Under the pieces are notes generated by a model that had not been told where the DNA came from, made no database searches, and worked only from the letters and a program-made list of their open reading frames with translations. A program made the translations under genes and the position numbers. DNA of 64,000 bases, from contig CP051233.1 of assembly GCA_017792425.1 (NCBI GenBank), forward strand, positions 1,646,402 to 1,710,401, in the 5' to 3' direction. Each line of letters opens with the position of its first letter. Positions within the stretch are counted from its first letter, which is position 1. The DNA comes from Thalassovita sp. Lineage in GTDB: Bacteria > Pseudomonadota > Alphaproteobacteria > Rhodobacterales > Rhodobacteraceae. This document shows positions 8,985-18,012 of the stretch, one piece after another.

Positions 8985-10025
8985 ATGAAACAGACCCTTG
9001 CCACCCTGTCGGACCTGTCCGCGCTGCCCTTCGATCAGATCATCGACGTGCGCAGCCCCAGCGAATACGCCGAGGATCACATCCCCGGCGCGATCTCGCT
9101 GCCGGTTCTGTCCGATGCGGAACGGGCAGAGGTCGGCACCATCTACGTGCAGCAGGATCCGTTCCTGGCGCGCAAGATCGGCGCGGCACTGGTCGCCCGC
9201 AACGCCGCGGCGCATCTGCAAGGCCCGCTGGCGGACCGCACCGGCGGTTGGCGGCCGCTGGTCTATTGCTGGCGGGGCGGGCAGCGGTCGGGGTCGTTCG
9301 CCTCGATCCTGGCGCAGATCGGCTGGCGCGTCGGGTTGATCGACGGCGGCTATCAAGCCTATCGCCGGCTGGTGCATCGCGCGCTGTATGAAACGCCGCT
9401 TGCCCCGCGTGTCATCCTGGTGGACGGCGGCACCGGCACCGCCAAGACCCGGCTGTTGCAGCACCTGGTCCAGCAGGGCCAGCAGGTACTGGACCTCGAA
9501 GGCCTGGCGCAGCATCGCGGCTCGTTGCTGGGTGACATGCCCGGCGGGCAGCCGTCGCAGAAAACCTTTGAATCGCGGGTGGCGGCGGCTTTGGCCGCGA
9601 TGGACCCGGCCCGGCCCCTGTTTGTAGAGGCCGAAAGCAACAAGATCGGGGCCCGGATCGTGCCGCCGATGCTGTGGCGCGCGATGCTGGCCGCCGATCA
9701 CATTCGGATAGAGGCCCCGCTGGAGGCCCGCGCCCGCTATCTGGTTCAGGTCTATGCCGACCTGCTGACCGACGCGCAGGCGCTGGACCAGAAACTGGCG
9801 GTGCTGGCCCGGTTCCACGGTCACGAACAGGCCGATGCGTGGCGTGACATGGCCCGGACCGGGCAGTATGAACTGTTGGCCGCGCAGCTGGTCGCGCAGC
9901 ACTACGATCCCAGCTACCGGCGCTCCTCGCGCCGCGCCGCCGCGCCGCTATCGGTTCTGCATTTGCCCGCGTTGGACGAGGCCGCCTTGTCCGCCGCCGC
10001 CGCGCGCATTGTCGCTGCCTTTTGA
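8985..10025 (+). CDS. selU: tRNA 2-selenouridine synthase SelU/MnmH
   Basis: Replaces sulfur in 2-thiouridine at the tRNA wobble position with selenium, using selenophosphate and a geranylated intermediate. The N-terminal rhodanese domain (about residues 15-125) opens with IIDVRSPSEY and carries the catalytic Cys in VYCWRGGQRSGS. A P-loop domain follows with GGTGTAKTRLL (about residue 148; the usual Gly before Lys is Ala here). At 346 aa it is full length. It converges on the selD fusion gene, which supplies the selenium donor. The start is the first ATG, about 145 nt from the divergent small ORF. Confidence 0.93.
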   Translation: MKQTLATLSDLSALPFDQIIDVRSPSEYAEDHIPGAISLPVLSDAERAEVGTIYVQQDPFLARKIGAALVARNAAAHLQGPLADRTGGWRPLVYCWRGGQRSGSFASILAQIGWRVGLIDGGYQAYRRLVHRALYETPLAPRVILVDGGTGTAKTRLLQHLVQQGQQVLDLEGLAQHRGSLLGDMPGGQPSQKTFESRVAAALAAMDPARPLFVEAESNKIGARIVPPMLWRAMLAADHIRIEAPLEARARYLVQVYADLLTDAQALDQKLAVLARFHGHEQADAWRDMARTGQYELLAAQLVAQHYDPSYRRSSRRAAAPLSVLHLPALDEAALSAAAARIVAAF

Positions 10026-10079
10026 ATCGTACGTTTCAAGCCGCGAACCGTACCAGTTGACAGGTTTTCAAATCGTTAA
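10026..10079. repeat. 54-nt intergenic repeat, copy A
   Basis: Occupies nearly the whole gap between the convergent selU and selD genes. It aligns without gaps to 53389-53442 with 44 of 54 identical positions. It contains an imperfect stem, GTACGTTTC against GAACCGTAC, with loop AAGCCGC and one internal mismatch. No T-run follows on either strand. Confidence 0.6.
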
Positions 10080-10086
10080 CATTGCG

Positions 10087-12261
10087 TCAGGCGCAGCGTA
10101 GCACCGGGGGGCCCTCCAGGATCCGGCCGATCCGGGCGGCCGGGATGTCAAGCTCTTGAAGTTGCTGTAAAATCCGGTCCACATGGGCCGGGTCGACCGC
10201 CGCCAGCAGCCCGCCCGCCGTTTGCGGGTCGTGCAGCAGACTGGCCTTTGGTCCGGTGGCGCCAATCACCTCTGAATACATCAGGTTTGATTGGTAAATC
10301 ATTGACTTAAAACCTTTATCTGACAATTCAAGTGCGCCTTCATACAATGGAACCGCATCCAGGTCGATTTCCGCCCCAGTTCCCGACGCCTCGCAAATCG
10401 CCTTCAGGTGACCGGCCAGACCAAATCCGGTCACATCTGTCATCGCATTGGAATCTTTCAATATTTCTGCGGCCTTGTCCTGTGGCTCTGCCATCGTGGC
10501 CAGCATTTTCACCACCAACCGCCCGTTCGCCTTGCCCTGCATTTCAGCTGCCAGCATCACCCCGGTGCCCAGAGGGCGGGTCAGGATCAGCACGTCACCG
10601 GGCTGTGCCCCGCCATGTGTCACCGGCTTGTCGGATAACCCGGTGATAGTGAATCCGATAGTCATTTCAGTGCCTTGCGTGGAATGTCCACCAACGATTT
10701 CGGCCCCGGTGGCGGCAAAGACACTGTTTGCGGCGGTCAGGATTTCGGTCATCGTGCGCGCCTGCAGCCGTTCAGACATCCGCGGCAAAATGACCGAAGC
10801 CAAAACAGCCTGCGGCGCCGCCCCCATTGACCACACGTCGCCCAAAGCATGCACCGCCGCAATCCGCGCCATCAAAGCCGGATCTTCGGTGAAAGCCTTC
10901 AGGTGGTCTGTGGTAACTACCTGATATTGATTGTTTATTTTTAATACGGCCGCATCGTCGCCACGGCCGGTCACCACGTCCTTGCGGCTGGAGCGGGGCA
11001 ATGCGGCCAGCGCGCCGGTCAGCGTTCCGGCCCCCACCTTGGAACCGCAACCGCCGCAGATCGGCTGCCCGTCGCCCAGTTCCTGCACCACGCCACGGGT
11101 CAGAGCCGATGGTAATTCTGGTTGAGGCATGTCCGGTAACTCTTTGAACATACGCATGAACTTGCGATCTATGCGATCCTTTAGCCGCCACAGCCAGGGG
11201 CCATGCCAGACCCGCCCCCATTTTTCGGCAAGGGCGGATTTTTCGCCCAGAGAGATCAGTTTCAGATAATCCCCTTGCGGATGAAAGGCGCGCATCTGAT
11301 GCCCGGTCAACCTGGCACGCAGATTGTCAAACAAAACAGGCGCCGCCCGCACCGCGTACACCCCGGCCTTTGGTCGCGGCGCGTGGGTCAGGTGGGCGCA
11401 GTCACCGACGGCAAACAGGTCGTCATGCCCTTCAACCTGCAGGGTTGGGGCTACGCGGACGAACCCGTCCGTCAGCGGCAACCCGGTGTCCTGCAGCCAA
11501 GCCTGCGGCAGGGCCCCGGCGACACCAACGGTCAGTCCAGCGGGGACAATCTGCCCGTCTTGCAGCTTTGGACCCGCCGGGGTAATTTCTGAAATATCCT
11601 TTTTAGAAAAGATGGTTATGCCGCGATCCTCAAGTGATCTGGTGAGCAGAGCACGCGGTTTCGGGTCAGCAGGCAGCAGCGTTTCTGCCGCATCCAAGAT
11701 GGTCACTTCGGCGCTGCCAATCGCGGATTTCAGCGCGTGCGCCATTGCCATCGCCAGTTCCACGCCAGCAATCCCGCCGCCGATCACCACCACCGGGTCA
11801 GCCTGCCCGCGGGACCGGGCGTCGGATAGGTAGCGCGCCCAGGTTTCGGCGTAGATATCCAGCGGCTTGGCCCCCACCGCGTGTTCGGCAAACCCCGGAA
11901 TGCCGGGCAGCTCCGAGGTAATCCCAACGTCCAGCGACGCCACGTCATACTCCAACACCCGACCGTCGTGCAGCGTCACGGTCTTGGCCCCGTGGTCCAG
12001 CGCGACAGCCCGGCCCATGACCACCCGCGCCCCGGCGAACCGGGCCAGTTGAACAAGGTCAATCTCCAGGTCGTCACGACTGTAATGGCCCGCGATATGG
12101 CCGGGAAGCATGCCGGAATAGGGGGCTGTCGGGCCGGGATTGATCACCGTGACACGCGTACCGGGCAGCGGCCGCATTCCCCATTTCAGCAGAACCAGAG
12201 CATGCGCGTGGCCACCCCCGATCAGCACAAGGTCGCGGGTCAGCGGTATCTGGGTCTTCAT
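10087..12261 (-). CDS. selD: Pyridine nucleotide-disulfide oxidoreductase fused to selenide, water dikinase SelD
   Basis: 724 aa, two parts. Residues 1 to about 370 form an NDH-2-like FAD/NAD oxidoreductase with the dinucleotide motifs LVLIGGGHAHAL and VVIGGGIAGVELAMA and the FAD segment LFAVGDCAHL. From about residue 395 a complete SelD domain follows: GGCGSKVG contains the Cys matching E. coli SelD Cys17, then RGDDAAVL, TTDHLKAF and VTGFGLAGHL. SelD makes selenophosphate from selenide and ATP; the oxidoreductase half may reduce a selenium compound for it (inference). The catalytic position is Cys, not selenocysteine. I chose the ATG at 12261; an in-frame GTG/ATG region 12 codons upstream has no better site. 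Confidence 0.92.
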   Translation of the reverse strand: MKTQIPLTRDLVLIGGGHAHALVLLKWGMRPLPGTRVTVINPGPTAPYSGMLPGHIAGHYSRDDLEIDLVQLARFAGARVVMGRAVALDHGAKTVTLHDGRVLEYDVASLDVGITSELPGIPGFAEHAVGAKPLDIYAETWARYLSDARSRGQADPVVVIGGGIAGVELAMAMAHALKSAIGSAEVTILDAAETLLPADPKPRALLTRSLEDRGITIFSKKDISEITPAGPKLQDGQIVPAGLTVGVAGALPQAWLQDTGLPLTDGFVRVAPTLQVEGHDDLFAVGDCAHLTHAPRPKAGVYAVRAAPVLFDNLRARLTGHQMRAFHPQGDYLKLISLGEKSALAEKWGRVWHGPWLWRLKDRIDRKFMRMFKELPDMPQPELPSALTRGVVQELGDGQPICGGCGSKVGAGTLTGALAALPRSSRKDVVTGRGDDAAVLKINNQYQVVTTDHLKAFTEDPALMARIAAVHALGDVWSMGAAPQAVLASVILPRMSERLQARTMTEILTAANSVFAATGAEIVGGHSTQGTEMTIGFTITGLSDKPVTHGGAQPGDVLILTRPLGTGVMLAAEMQGKANGRLVVKMLATMAEPQDKAAEILKDSNAMTDVTGFGLAGHLKAICEASGTGAEIDLDAVPLYEGALELSDKGFKSMIYQSNLMYSEVIGATGPKASLLHDPQTAGGLLAAVDPAHVDRILQQLQELDIPAARIGRILEGPPVLRCA

Positions 12262-12345
12262 CGTTCGGTCCCCGGGATGGTTCAGCACGCTGACCATACC
12301 GACTCGGCCGGGGATAGGCTATCGGGCAACTGGCCTCAGCACCGG

Positions 12346-14994
12346 TTACTCTGCCGCTTGCTGCACCCGCACCGAGGCGAGCAACGCCGCCAGTTCAGGG
12401 CGGCAAGATCCGCAGTTGGTGCCTGCGTTGAGGGCCGCGCCGATCTGGTCTACGGTCAAGAGTTTCTGCGCCTCGATCGCGGCCAGGATCGTGTTCACCC
12501 CCACGTTGAAACAGGCGCAGACGGTCGCGCCGGGATCGGGGCGGTCTGCCCCCGGACGCCCAGCCAGCGCGCCATCGGGACGGTCGCCCAGCATGGCTGC
12601 CATGTGGTTACGCGCCACCTGAACTGGTTCACGGGCAACAAACAGCGCCCCGACCAGTTGGCCGTCCTCGATCAGGGCGATGCGGGCGGACCCCTTGGTC
12701 GGGTCCATCACCGACAGCAGTTGCGCATCGGGGGCGACCAGCAGGGACCGGGCGTATGACTCCCAATCCGCAGGGGTGCGGGCGGCGGCCAGTTCGATTC
12801 GCCAGCCCTGTCCGCTGCGGGCCTGCGCCCAGTAGTCCGCGTCAGGTTGCGGCGCGTGCAGGGACACGGCGAAACCGTACCAACCGGCGTCGAATTTCTG
12901 CACATGCACGACAGAGGCCTTGGATTCCGGCTGCCCGGAAACCGGATCCGTATTGGCCGCCACCAGCACATCCACACGCCCGGCAGACGCATATTGCGCG
13001 GTCCAGTGCATCGGGGCGAACACCTGTCCCCGGGCAATGCGGTCCGTCACCAGCGCCCGCAGCAGCGCCTTGCCCTGCGGGCTGGTGACTTGCACGATGT
13101 CGGCCGAGGAAATCCCCAGTCCGGCGGCGTCCTTGGGGTGGATTTCCAGAAAGGGTTCTGCCAGGTGCTGCGACAGGCGCGGGGATTTGGCGGTGCGGGT
13201 CATGGTGTGCCACTGGTCGCGGATGCGGCCGGTGTTCAGGCGGAACGGATACTCCTGCGTAGGGGTGGACATCGGCGCACGATGGCGAACCGGCAACATG
13301 CGCGCCTTGCCCGACGGGGTAAAGAACCGCCCGTCGCCAAAAAACCGCCCTCCGGTCCGACCCGCCACCACCGGCCAGCGTGTCGGTTGCAAGAGGTCGT
13401 ATTCGGCGTCGCTGATCGTGGCCAGCCCGGAAATGTCAAAATCTCGGCCCAACTGCCCGGCAATCCCGGACAGGGTGGCATACTCGCGGAAGATCTCGGA
13501 CGGGGATTGATAGTCGAAGGCCGCGCCCCAGCCCATCCGACGACCCACATCGGCGATGATGTCCCAATCGTGGCGCGCCGCACCGGGCGCGGGCAGGAAC
13601 CCGCGTTGGCGGGAAATGCAGCGTTCCGAATTGGTGACGGTGCCGTCCTTTTCACCCCAACCCGTCGCGGGCAGGACGACATCGGCCAGGCGGGCAGTGT
13701 CGGTGTCGGCGCTCAGGTCCGAAACAACCACGAAATCGCATCCCTCGATGGCGGCCTTGACTGCGTCGGCGTCGGGCATCGACACAACGGGGTTGGTGCA
13801 CATGATCCACAGCGCCTTGATCTGCCCTTTGCCGACGGCGTCGAACATGCCGACCGCCTTCAAACCGGCTGTTTCGGGCATTTCCGGCGCCGACCAGAAG
13901 GATTTGACCGCGCTGCGGTGTTCGGCATTTTCAAGGTCCAGGTGACAGGCCAACATGTTTGCCAGGCCGCCCACTTCGCGCCCGCCCATGGCGTTGGGCT
14001 GACCGGTGACAGAGAAGGGTCCACAGCCGGGCTGACCGATGCGGCCCGTGGCGAGGTGACAGTTCAGGATTGCGTTGACCTTGTCCGCGCCTGAAGAGGA
14101 CTGGTTCACCCCCTGGCTGAAAACGGTGACTACTTTCTCGGTGCCGATCCAAAGGTTGCAGAAGGCGGCGATGTCGTTCTCTGTTAACCCCGTCGCTTTG
14201 GCATCGTCCCCGCTGGCGGCATTGATCGCGTCGTTCAGCCCCTCTACGTGCTGAGCGACAAAGCGGGCATCCAGAGCGCCCTTGGCGTGAATTTCGACCA
14301 GCAGTCGGTTGAACAGGGCGACATCGCCGCCGGGGGCGATCGCCAGGTGCATGTCCGCGATGTCAGAGGTCGCGGTGCGGCGCGGATCAATGTTGACCAC
14401 CTTCATCTGCGGGCGGGCCTTTTTGGCCGCGACAAGGCGCTGGTACAGGACCGGGTGACACCATGCCAGGTTGGATCCGGTCAGCACCACAAGGTCAGCC
14501 TGCTCCAGATCCGTGTATTGTCCGGGAACCGTGTCGGTGCCAAAGGCGCGCTTGTGCCCTGCCACGGTCGAGGCCATGCACAGGCGCGAGTTCGTGTCGA
14601 TGTTTGCCGATCCGATGAACCCCTTCATCAGTTTGTTGGCGACGTAATAGTCCTCGGTCAGCAACTGGCCAGAGACATAGAAGGCCACGCTGTCGGGGCC
14701 GTGTTCAGCGATGGTGTTCTTGAATTTCTGCGCAACCAGGTCCAGCGCGTCGTCCCATTCCGCCTGCACACCGTTGACCTGCGGGTGCAGCAGGCGATCC
14801 TGCAGCCAGATCGTTTCCGCCAGCGCCGTGCCCTTGGAACACAGGCGGCCCAGGTTGGCGGGGTGGTCCGGGTCGGGCTTGACCTTGGTGCCGCCCGACG
14901 GGTCCGGGCTGATCAGAACGCCGCAACCAACCCCGCAATAGGGGCAGGTGGTCTTGCAAGAGTCGATCTGGGGGACGGGTTGGATTGTCTGCAT
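12346..14994 (-). CDS. nasA: Assimilatory nitrate reductase catalytic subunit NasA (bis-MGD molybdenum, Fe-S)
   Basis: Cytoplasmic enzyme reducing nitrate to nitrite. The N-terminus carries the [4Fe-4S] motif CPYCGVGC with the fourth Cys in LCSKGT. Molybdopterin-domain signatures follow: SNRL-type NSRLCMAS (Cys as probable Mo ligand), TGQPNAMGGREVGG, and the C-terminal dinucleotide-binding domain with NTGRIRDQWHTMTRT. A BFD-like [2Fe-2S] domain closes the protein (VCACFNVGV and NCGSCRPEL, about residues 810-860). At 882 aa it matches Klebsiella-type NasA. It is the last gene of the nas operon; the adjacent FAD protein probably passes electrons from NADH to the BFD cluster. Confidence 0.95.
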   Translation of the reverse strand: MQTIQPVPQIDSCKTTCPYCGVGCGVLISPDPSGGTKVKPDPDHPANLGRLCSKGTALAETIWLQDRLLHPQVNGVQAEWDDALDLVAQKFKNTIAEHGPDSVAFYVSGQLLTEDYYVANKLMKGFIGSANIDTNSRLCMASTVAGHKRAFGTDTVPGQYTDLEQADLVVLTGSNLAWCHPVLYQRLVAAKKARPQMKVVNIDPRRTATSDIADMHLAIAPGGDVALFNRLLVEIHAKGALDARFVAQHVEGLNDAINAASGDDAKATGLTENDIAAFCNLWIGTEKVVTVFSQGVNQSSSGADKVNAILNCHLATGRIGQPGCGPFSVTGQPNAMGGREVGGLANMLACHLDLENAEHRSAVKSFWSAPEMPETAGLKAVGMFDAVGKGQIKALWIMCTNPVVSMPDADAVKAAIEGCDFVVVSDLSADTDTARLADVVLPATGWGEKDGTVTNSERCISRQRGFLPAPGAARHDWDIIADVGRRMGWGAAFDYQSPSEIFREYATLSGIAGQLGRDFDISGLATISDAEYDLLQPTRWPVVAGRTGGRFFGDGRFFTPSGKARMLPVRHRAPMSTPTQEYPFRLNTGRIRDQWHTMTRTAKSPRLSQHLAEPFLEIHPKDAAGLGISSADIVQVTSPQGKALLRALVTDRIARGQVFAPMHWTAQYASAGRVDVLVAANTDPVSGQPESKASVVHVQKFDAGWYGFAVSLHAPQPDADYWAQARSGQGWRIELAAARTPADWESYARSLLVAPDAQLLSVMDPTKGSARIALIEDGQLVGALFVAREPVQVARNHMAAMLGDRPDGALAGRPGADRPDPGATVCACFNVGVNTILAAIEAQKLLTVDQIGAALNAGTNCGSCRPELAALLASVRVQQAAE

Positions 14995-15057
14995 TGGTTC
15001 GTTTCCTTGCTCCGTTCCCCACCGGCGCGCCGGAAGGGCTGTTCTTCTGGCCCGGCT

Positions 15058-16296
15058 TCAGGCGGTTAGGCTGCACCGTTCCAATGGCGGGCCAGTCTGG
15101 AGATCCGGCCCGAACACCAGCGTGTCGCGCAGGGTGCTGACGTCGGCATGGTCACGGATCAGGTTGTAGAACCAGCTTCCGTCCGCCGTGTCGCCATACA
15201 TCACGGCACCGATTAACCGATTTTCCTGCAGGATCAGGCGCTTGTAGCTGCCGGCGACGGGGTCTCGCAGGATGATGTCCTCTCGGTCGTCGCCGTCGGC
15301 GAAGTCCCCGGCGCTGAACAGGTCGCACCCGGTGACCTTCAGCTTGGTGGACACTTCCTTGTTCACGAACCGCGCGTCCTGCCCCTGCAAGACCTGCGCC
15401 ACCACTTCTGCCTGGTCATAAAGCGGTGCGACAAGGCCGAACAGCGCCCCGTCATGTTCCACGCATTCACCAAGCGCCAGGATGTCGGGATCAGAGGTGA
15501 CCATGTGATCGTCCACGACGATACCTCGGTTGACCTGCAAACCTGCATCAATCGCCAGTCCGGTTGCCGGGCGGATACCGACCGCCATCACCAGCAGATC
15601 ACACGGCAGTTCTGTCCCGTCCTCCAGCCGCAGGGCAGAGACATGGCCGCTCTGGCCGATGATTTCCTTGGAATTGGCGCTGCACATAACGTTGATGCCG
15701 CGATCCACAAGAGTCTTGCGCAACAGGAAACCGGCGGCGGGGTCCAGTTGGCGTTCCATCAAGTGGCCCATGATGTGCACCACGGTCACGTCCACGCCGC
15801 GTGCTTTCATGCCGGCTGCCGCCTCGAGCCCCAGCAAGCCGCCACCGATGACCACGGCCTTGGCGCCCGGTTTCGCGCCGAGGGCGATCATGCGTTCCGT
15901 GTCCTCCAGATCCCGGTAGGGGATCACCCCGTCCAGATCATGGCCGGGCAGGGGGATCATGAAGGGGCTGGACCCCGTCGCGATCAGCAGCTTGTCATAG
16001 GGTTTTTCCCCTTTTTCCCCGACAACGACTTTGCGCGCGCGGTCGATAGAAATCACCTTTTCGCCAAACCTGCAGGTAACGCCATGCGCGGCATACCAGT
16101 CGTCGTCGTGGGTGACGATCTGCCCATAGGTCTTTTCGCCCGCCAGCACCGGCGAGAGCATCAACCGGTTGTAGTTGCCACGCGGTTCGGTGTTGAACAG
16201 GGTCACGTCCCAGCTGCCCGGCGCGGACCGGAACAGATGTTCCAGCGCCCGCCCCGAGGCCATTCCCGCACCGATGACAACCAGTTTCTGACTCAT
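15058..16296 (-). CDS. FAD/NAD(P)H-dependent reductase, NirB N-terminal-like / NasC-type electron donor to nitrate reductase
   Basis: 412 aa matching the N-terminal half of NADH nitrite reductase large subunit NirB. Seen: FAD motif VVIGAGMASGRALEHL, NYNRLMLSPVLAGE, NAD motif AVVIGGGLLGLEAAAG, LALGECVEH, and the NirB-type ending MYGDTADGSWFYNLIRD. It stops where NirB would continue into its BFD and sirohaem domains, so it cannot reduce nitrite itself. In Klebsiella the equivalent standalone FAD subunit NasC serves NasA. It lies between the nrt transporter (3 nt after nrtCD) and nasA, supporting that role. No frameshift or remnant of the missing domains is seen downstream. Confidence 0.87.
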   Translation of the reverse strand: MSQKLVVIGAGMASGRALEHLFRSAPGSWDVTLFNTEPRGNYNRLMLSPVLAGEKTYGQIVTHDDDWYAAHGVTCRFGEKVISIDRARKVVVGEKGEKPYDKLLIATGSSPFMIPLPGHDLDGVIPYRDLEDTERMIALGAKPGAKAVVIGGGLLGLEAAAGMKARGVDVTVVHIMGHLMERQLDPAAGFLLRKTLVDRGINVMCSANSKEIIGQSGHVSALRLEDGTELPCDLLVMAVGIRPATGLAIDAGLQVNRGIVVDDHMVTSDPDILALGECVEHDGALFGLVAPLYDQAEVVAQVLQGQDARFVNKEVSTKLKVTGCDLFSAGDFADGDDREDIILRDPVAGSYKRLILQENRLIGAVMYGDTADGSWFYNLIRDHADVSTLRDTLVFGPDLQTGPPLERCSLTA

Positions 16297-16299
16297 GGA

Positions 16300-18012
16300 T
16301 TACTCCGCAGCTATCGGCTTGGCCGGGGTTTTGGGTTTGGCGCCGTGTTCATATTCCTCAAGGAAATCCAGAACTTCCTGCCGGTAGGCGTAGTAGTCGG
16401 GGTGTTCCAGCAAGGCCTTGCGGGTGCGCGGGCGGGGCAGGTTCACGTCCACGATCTTGCCTATGGTGGCCTGCGGGCCGTTGGTCATCATTACAACGCG
16501 GTCAGCCAGCAGGATCGCCTCGTCCACGTCATGGGTGACGCAGACGGCGGTGACCTTGGTGCGGTCCCAGACTTCCATCAGCACTTCCTGCAGTTCCCAC
16601 CGGGTCAGGCTGTCCAGCATCCCGAAGGGTTCATCCAGCAGCAGCAGTTTCGGCGACAGGGCAAAGGCTCGCGCGATGCCGACACGCTGTTTCATACCGT
16701 TGGACATGGAATGCGCAGGGCGGTCCATCGCATCGGCCATACCCACGCGTTCCAGGTAGTACTCGACCACTTCCTGACGTTCCGCGATGCTGGCCTTGGG
16801 ATAGACCTTGTCCACGCCGATGGCGACGTTTTCCTTGGCGGTCAGCCACGGGAACAGGTTCGGGGACTGGAACACCACGGCACGTTCGGGGTCTGCGCCT
16901 TCGACATGGCGGCCATCCAGCCGGATCGCGCCCTTGGAAATCGGGTTCAGCCCGGCGGCCATCGTCAGAACGGTGGACTTGCCACAGCCCGAATGCCCTA
17001 TCAGAGAGATGAACTCGCCACGGTTCATTTTCAGGTTGAAGTCCTCGACCACGGTCAGCGGACCCTTGGGGGTGGGATAGATCTTGTGCAGTTGGCTGAA
17101 GTCCAGGAAGTTGCGATCAATCAGGCCCTTCTGGGCATCCGTGACGGCGGCGGGCAGGTTCGGGTCCACCTCTGGCGCGCTGGCGGCGTGGATCGGCTGC
17201 ACGTTCGGCAGGATGCGGGTGCCTTCGGCCTTGGCCTCGATGCCGACATCCATCAGGTAGGTCGTCACCTCGGCGCGCAGCTTCTTGAAGCCGTCATGGT
17301 GGTTCATCTCCATCCGGTCGCGGGGGCGGGGAATGTCCACCTTGAACGGATCACCCAAGGTGCCATCCGGGTTCAGCGGGATGATCCGGTCGGCCAGGAT
17401 AATCGCCTCGTCCACGTCGTTGGTGATCAGCACGCAGGTTTTCTTGTCGGCTTCCCAGATATGTTCGATCTCATCCGCCAGGTTGGCGCGGGTCAGCGCG
17501 TCCAGCGCGGACAGCGGTTCGTCCAGCAGCAGAACCTCGGGGTTCATGGCCAGCGCACGGGCGACGTTCACCCGTTGGCGCATCCCGCCTGACAGTTCAG
17601 CGGGGCGGCGTCCCGTGGCGTGGCTCAGGCCCACCATCTTGACGTAGTGCGCAACCTTTTCGGCCTTTTCCGCCTTGGGCAGGTTCGGAAAGATCGTGTC
17701 GACAGCCAGACCCACGTTGCCGTTTACCGTCAGCCACGGCATCAGCGAGTAGTTCTGGAAGATCACCCCGCGTTCCGGGCCGGGGCCGGTGATTTCCTGC
17801 CCCTTGTAGGTGATCTTCCCCCGCGTGGGCGTGTCCAGACCGGCCATCAGGTTGATCAACGTCGTCTTGCCGCTGCCCGAGAACCCCAGAAGTACCAGGA
17901 ATTCACCTTCTTCGACATCGAGGTTGATGTTCCTCAGCACATGGTGGGCATTGGTGCCTTCACCAAAGCTCTTGTGGACGTTCTTGAAAGAAATCACAGC
18001 CATGTCGATCAC
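16300..18012 (-). CDS. Nitrate ABC transporter ATP-binding protein, two fused ATPase domains (NrtC/NrtD fusion)
   Basis: 570 aa containing two complete ABC ATPase units in tandem. The first has Walker A GFSGSGKTT (residues 43-51), signature LSGGMRQR and Walker B VLLLDEPLSALD; the second has Walker A GHSGCGKST, a signature-like MSNGMKQR and LLLLDEPFGMLD. Unlike cyanobacterial NrtC there is no C-terminal substrate-binding domain. One polypeptide probably supplies both ATPases for the NrtB permease. It starts at a GTG overlapping the nrtB stop (GTGA), or at the ATG 9 nt further in. Confidence 0.9.
   Translation of the reverse strand: MIDMAVISFKNVHKSFGEGTNAHHVLRNINLDVEEGEFLVLLGFSGSGKTTLINLMAGLDTPTRGKITYKGQEITGPGPERGVIFQNYSLMPWLTVNGNVGLAVDTIFPNLPKAEKAEKVAHYVKMVGLSHATGRRPAELSGGMRQRVNVARALAMNPEVLLLDEPLSALDALTRANLADEIEHIWEADKKTCVLITNDVDEAIILADRIIPLNPDGTLGDPFKVDIPRPRDRMEMNHHDGFKKLRAEVTTYLMDVGIEAKAEGTRILPNVQPIHAASAPEVDPNLPAAVTDAQKGLIDRNFLDFSQLHKIYPTPKGPLTVVEDFNLKMNRGEFISLIGHSGCGKSTVLTMAAGLNPISKGAIRLDGRHVEGADPERAVVFQSPNLFPWLTAKENVAIGVDKVYPKASIAERQEVVEYYLERVGMADAMDRPAHSMSNGMKQRVGIARAFALSPKLLLLDEPFGMLDSLTRWELQEVLMEVWDRTKVTAVCVTHDVDEAILLADRVVMMTNGPQATIGKIVDVNLPRPRTRKALLEHPDYYAYRQEVLDFLEEYEHGAKPKTPAKPIAAE

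Noticed and set aside
15454..17592. Long plus-strand open frame (over 700 codons) opposite the nas reductase and nrtCD genes
   Set aside because: It is antisense to two genes with full motifs; long stop-free antisense frames are expected in GC-rich genes with G/C-ending codons. Its translation is rich in His, Gln and Arg with no domain.
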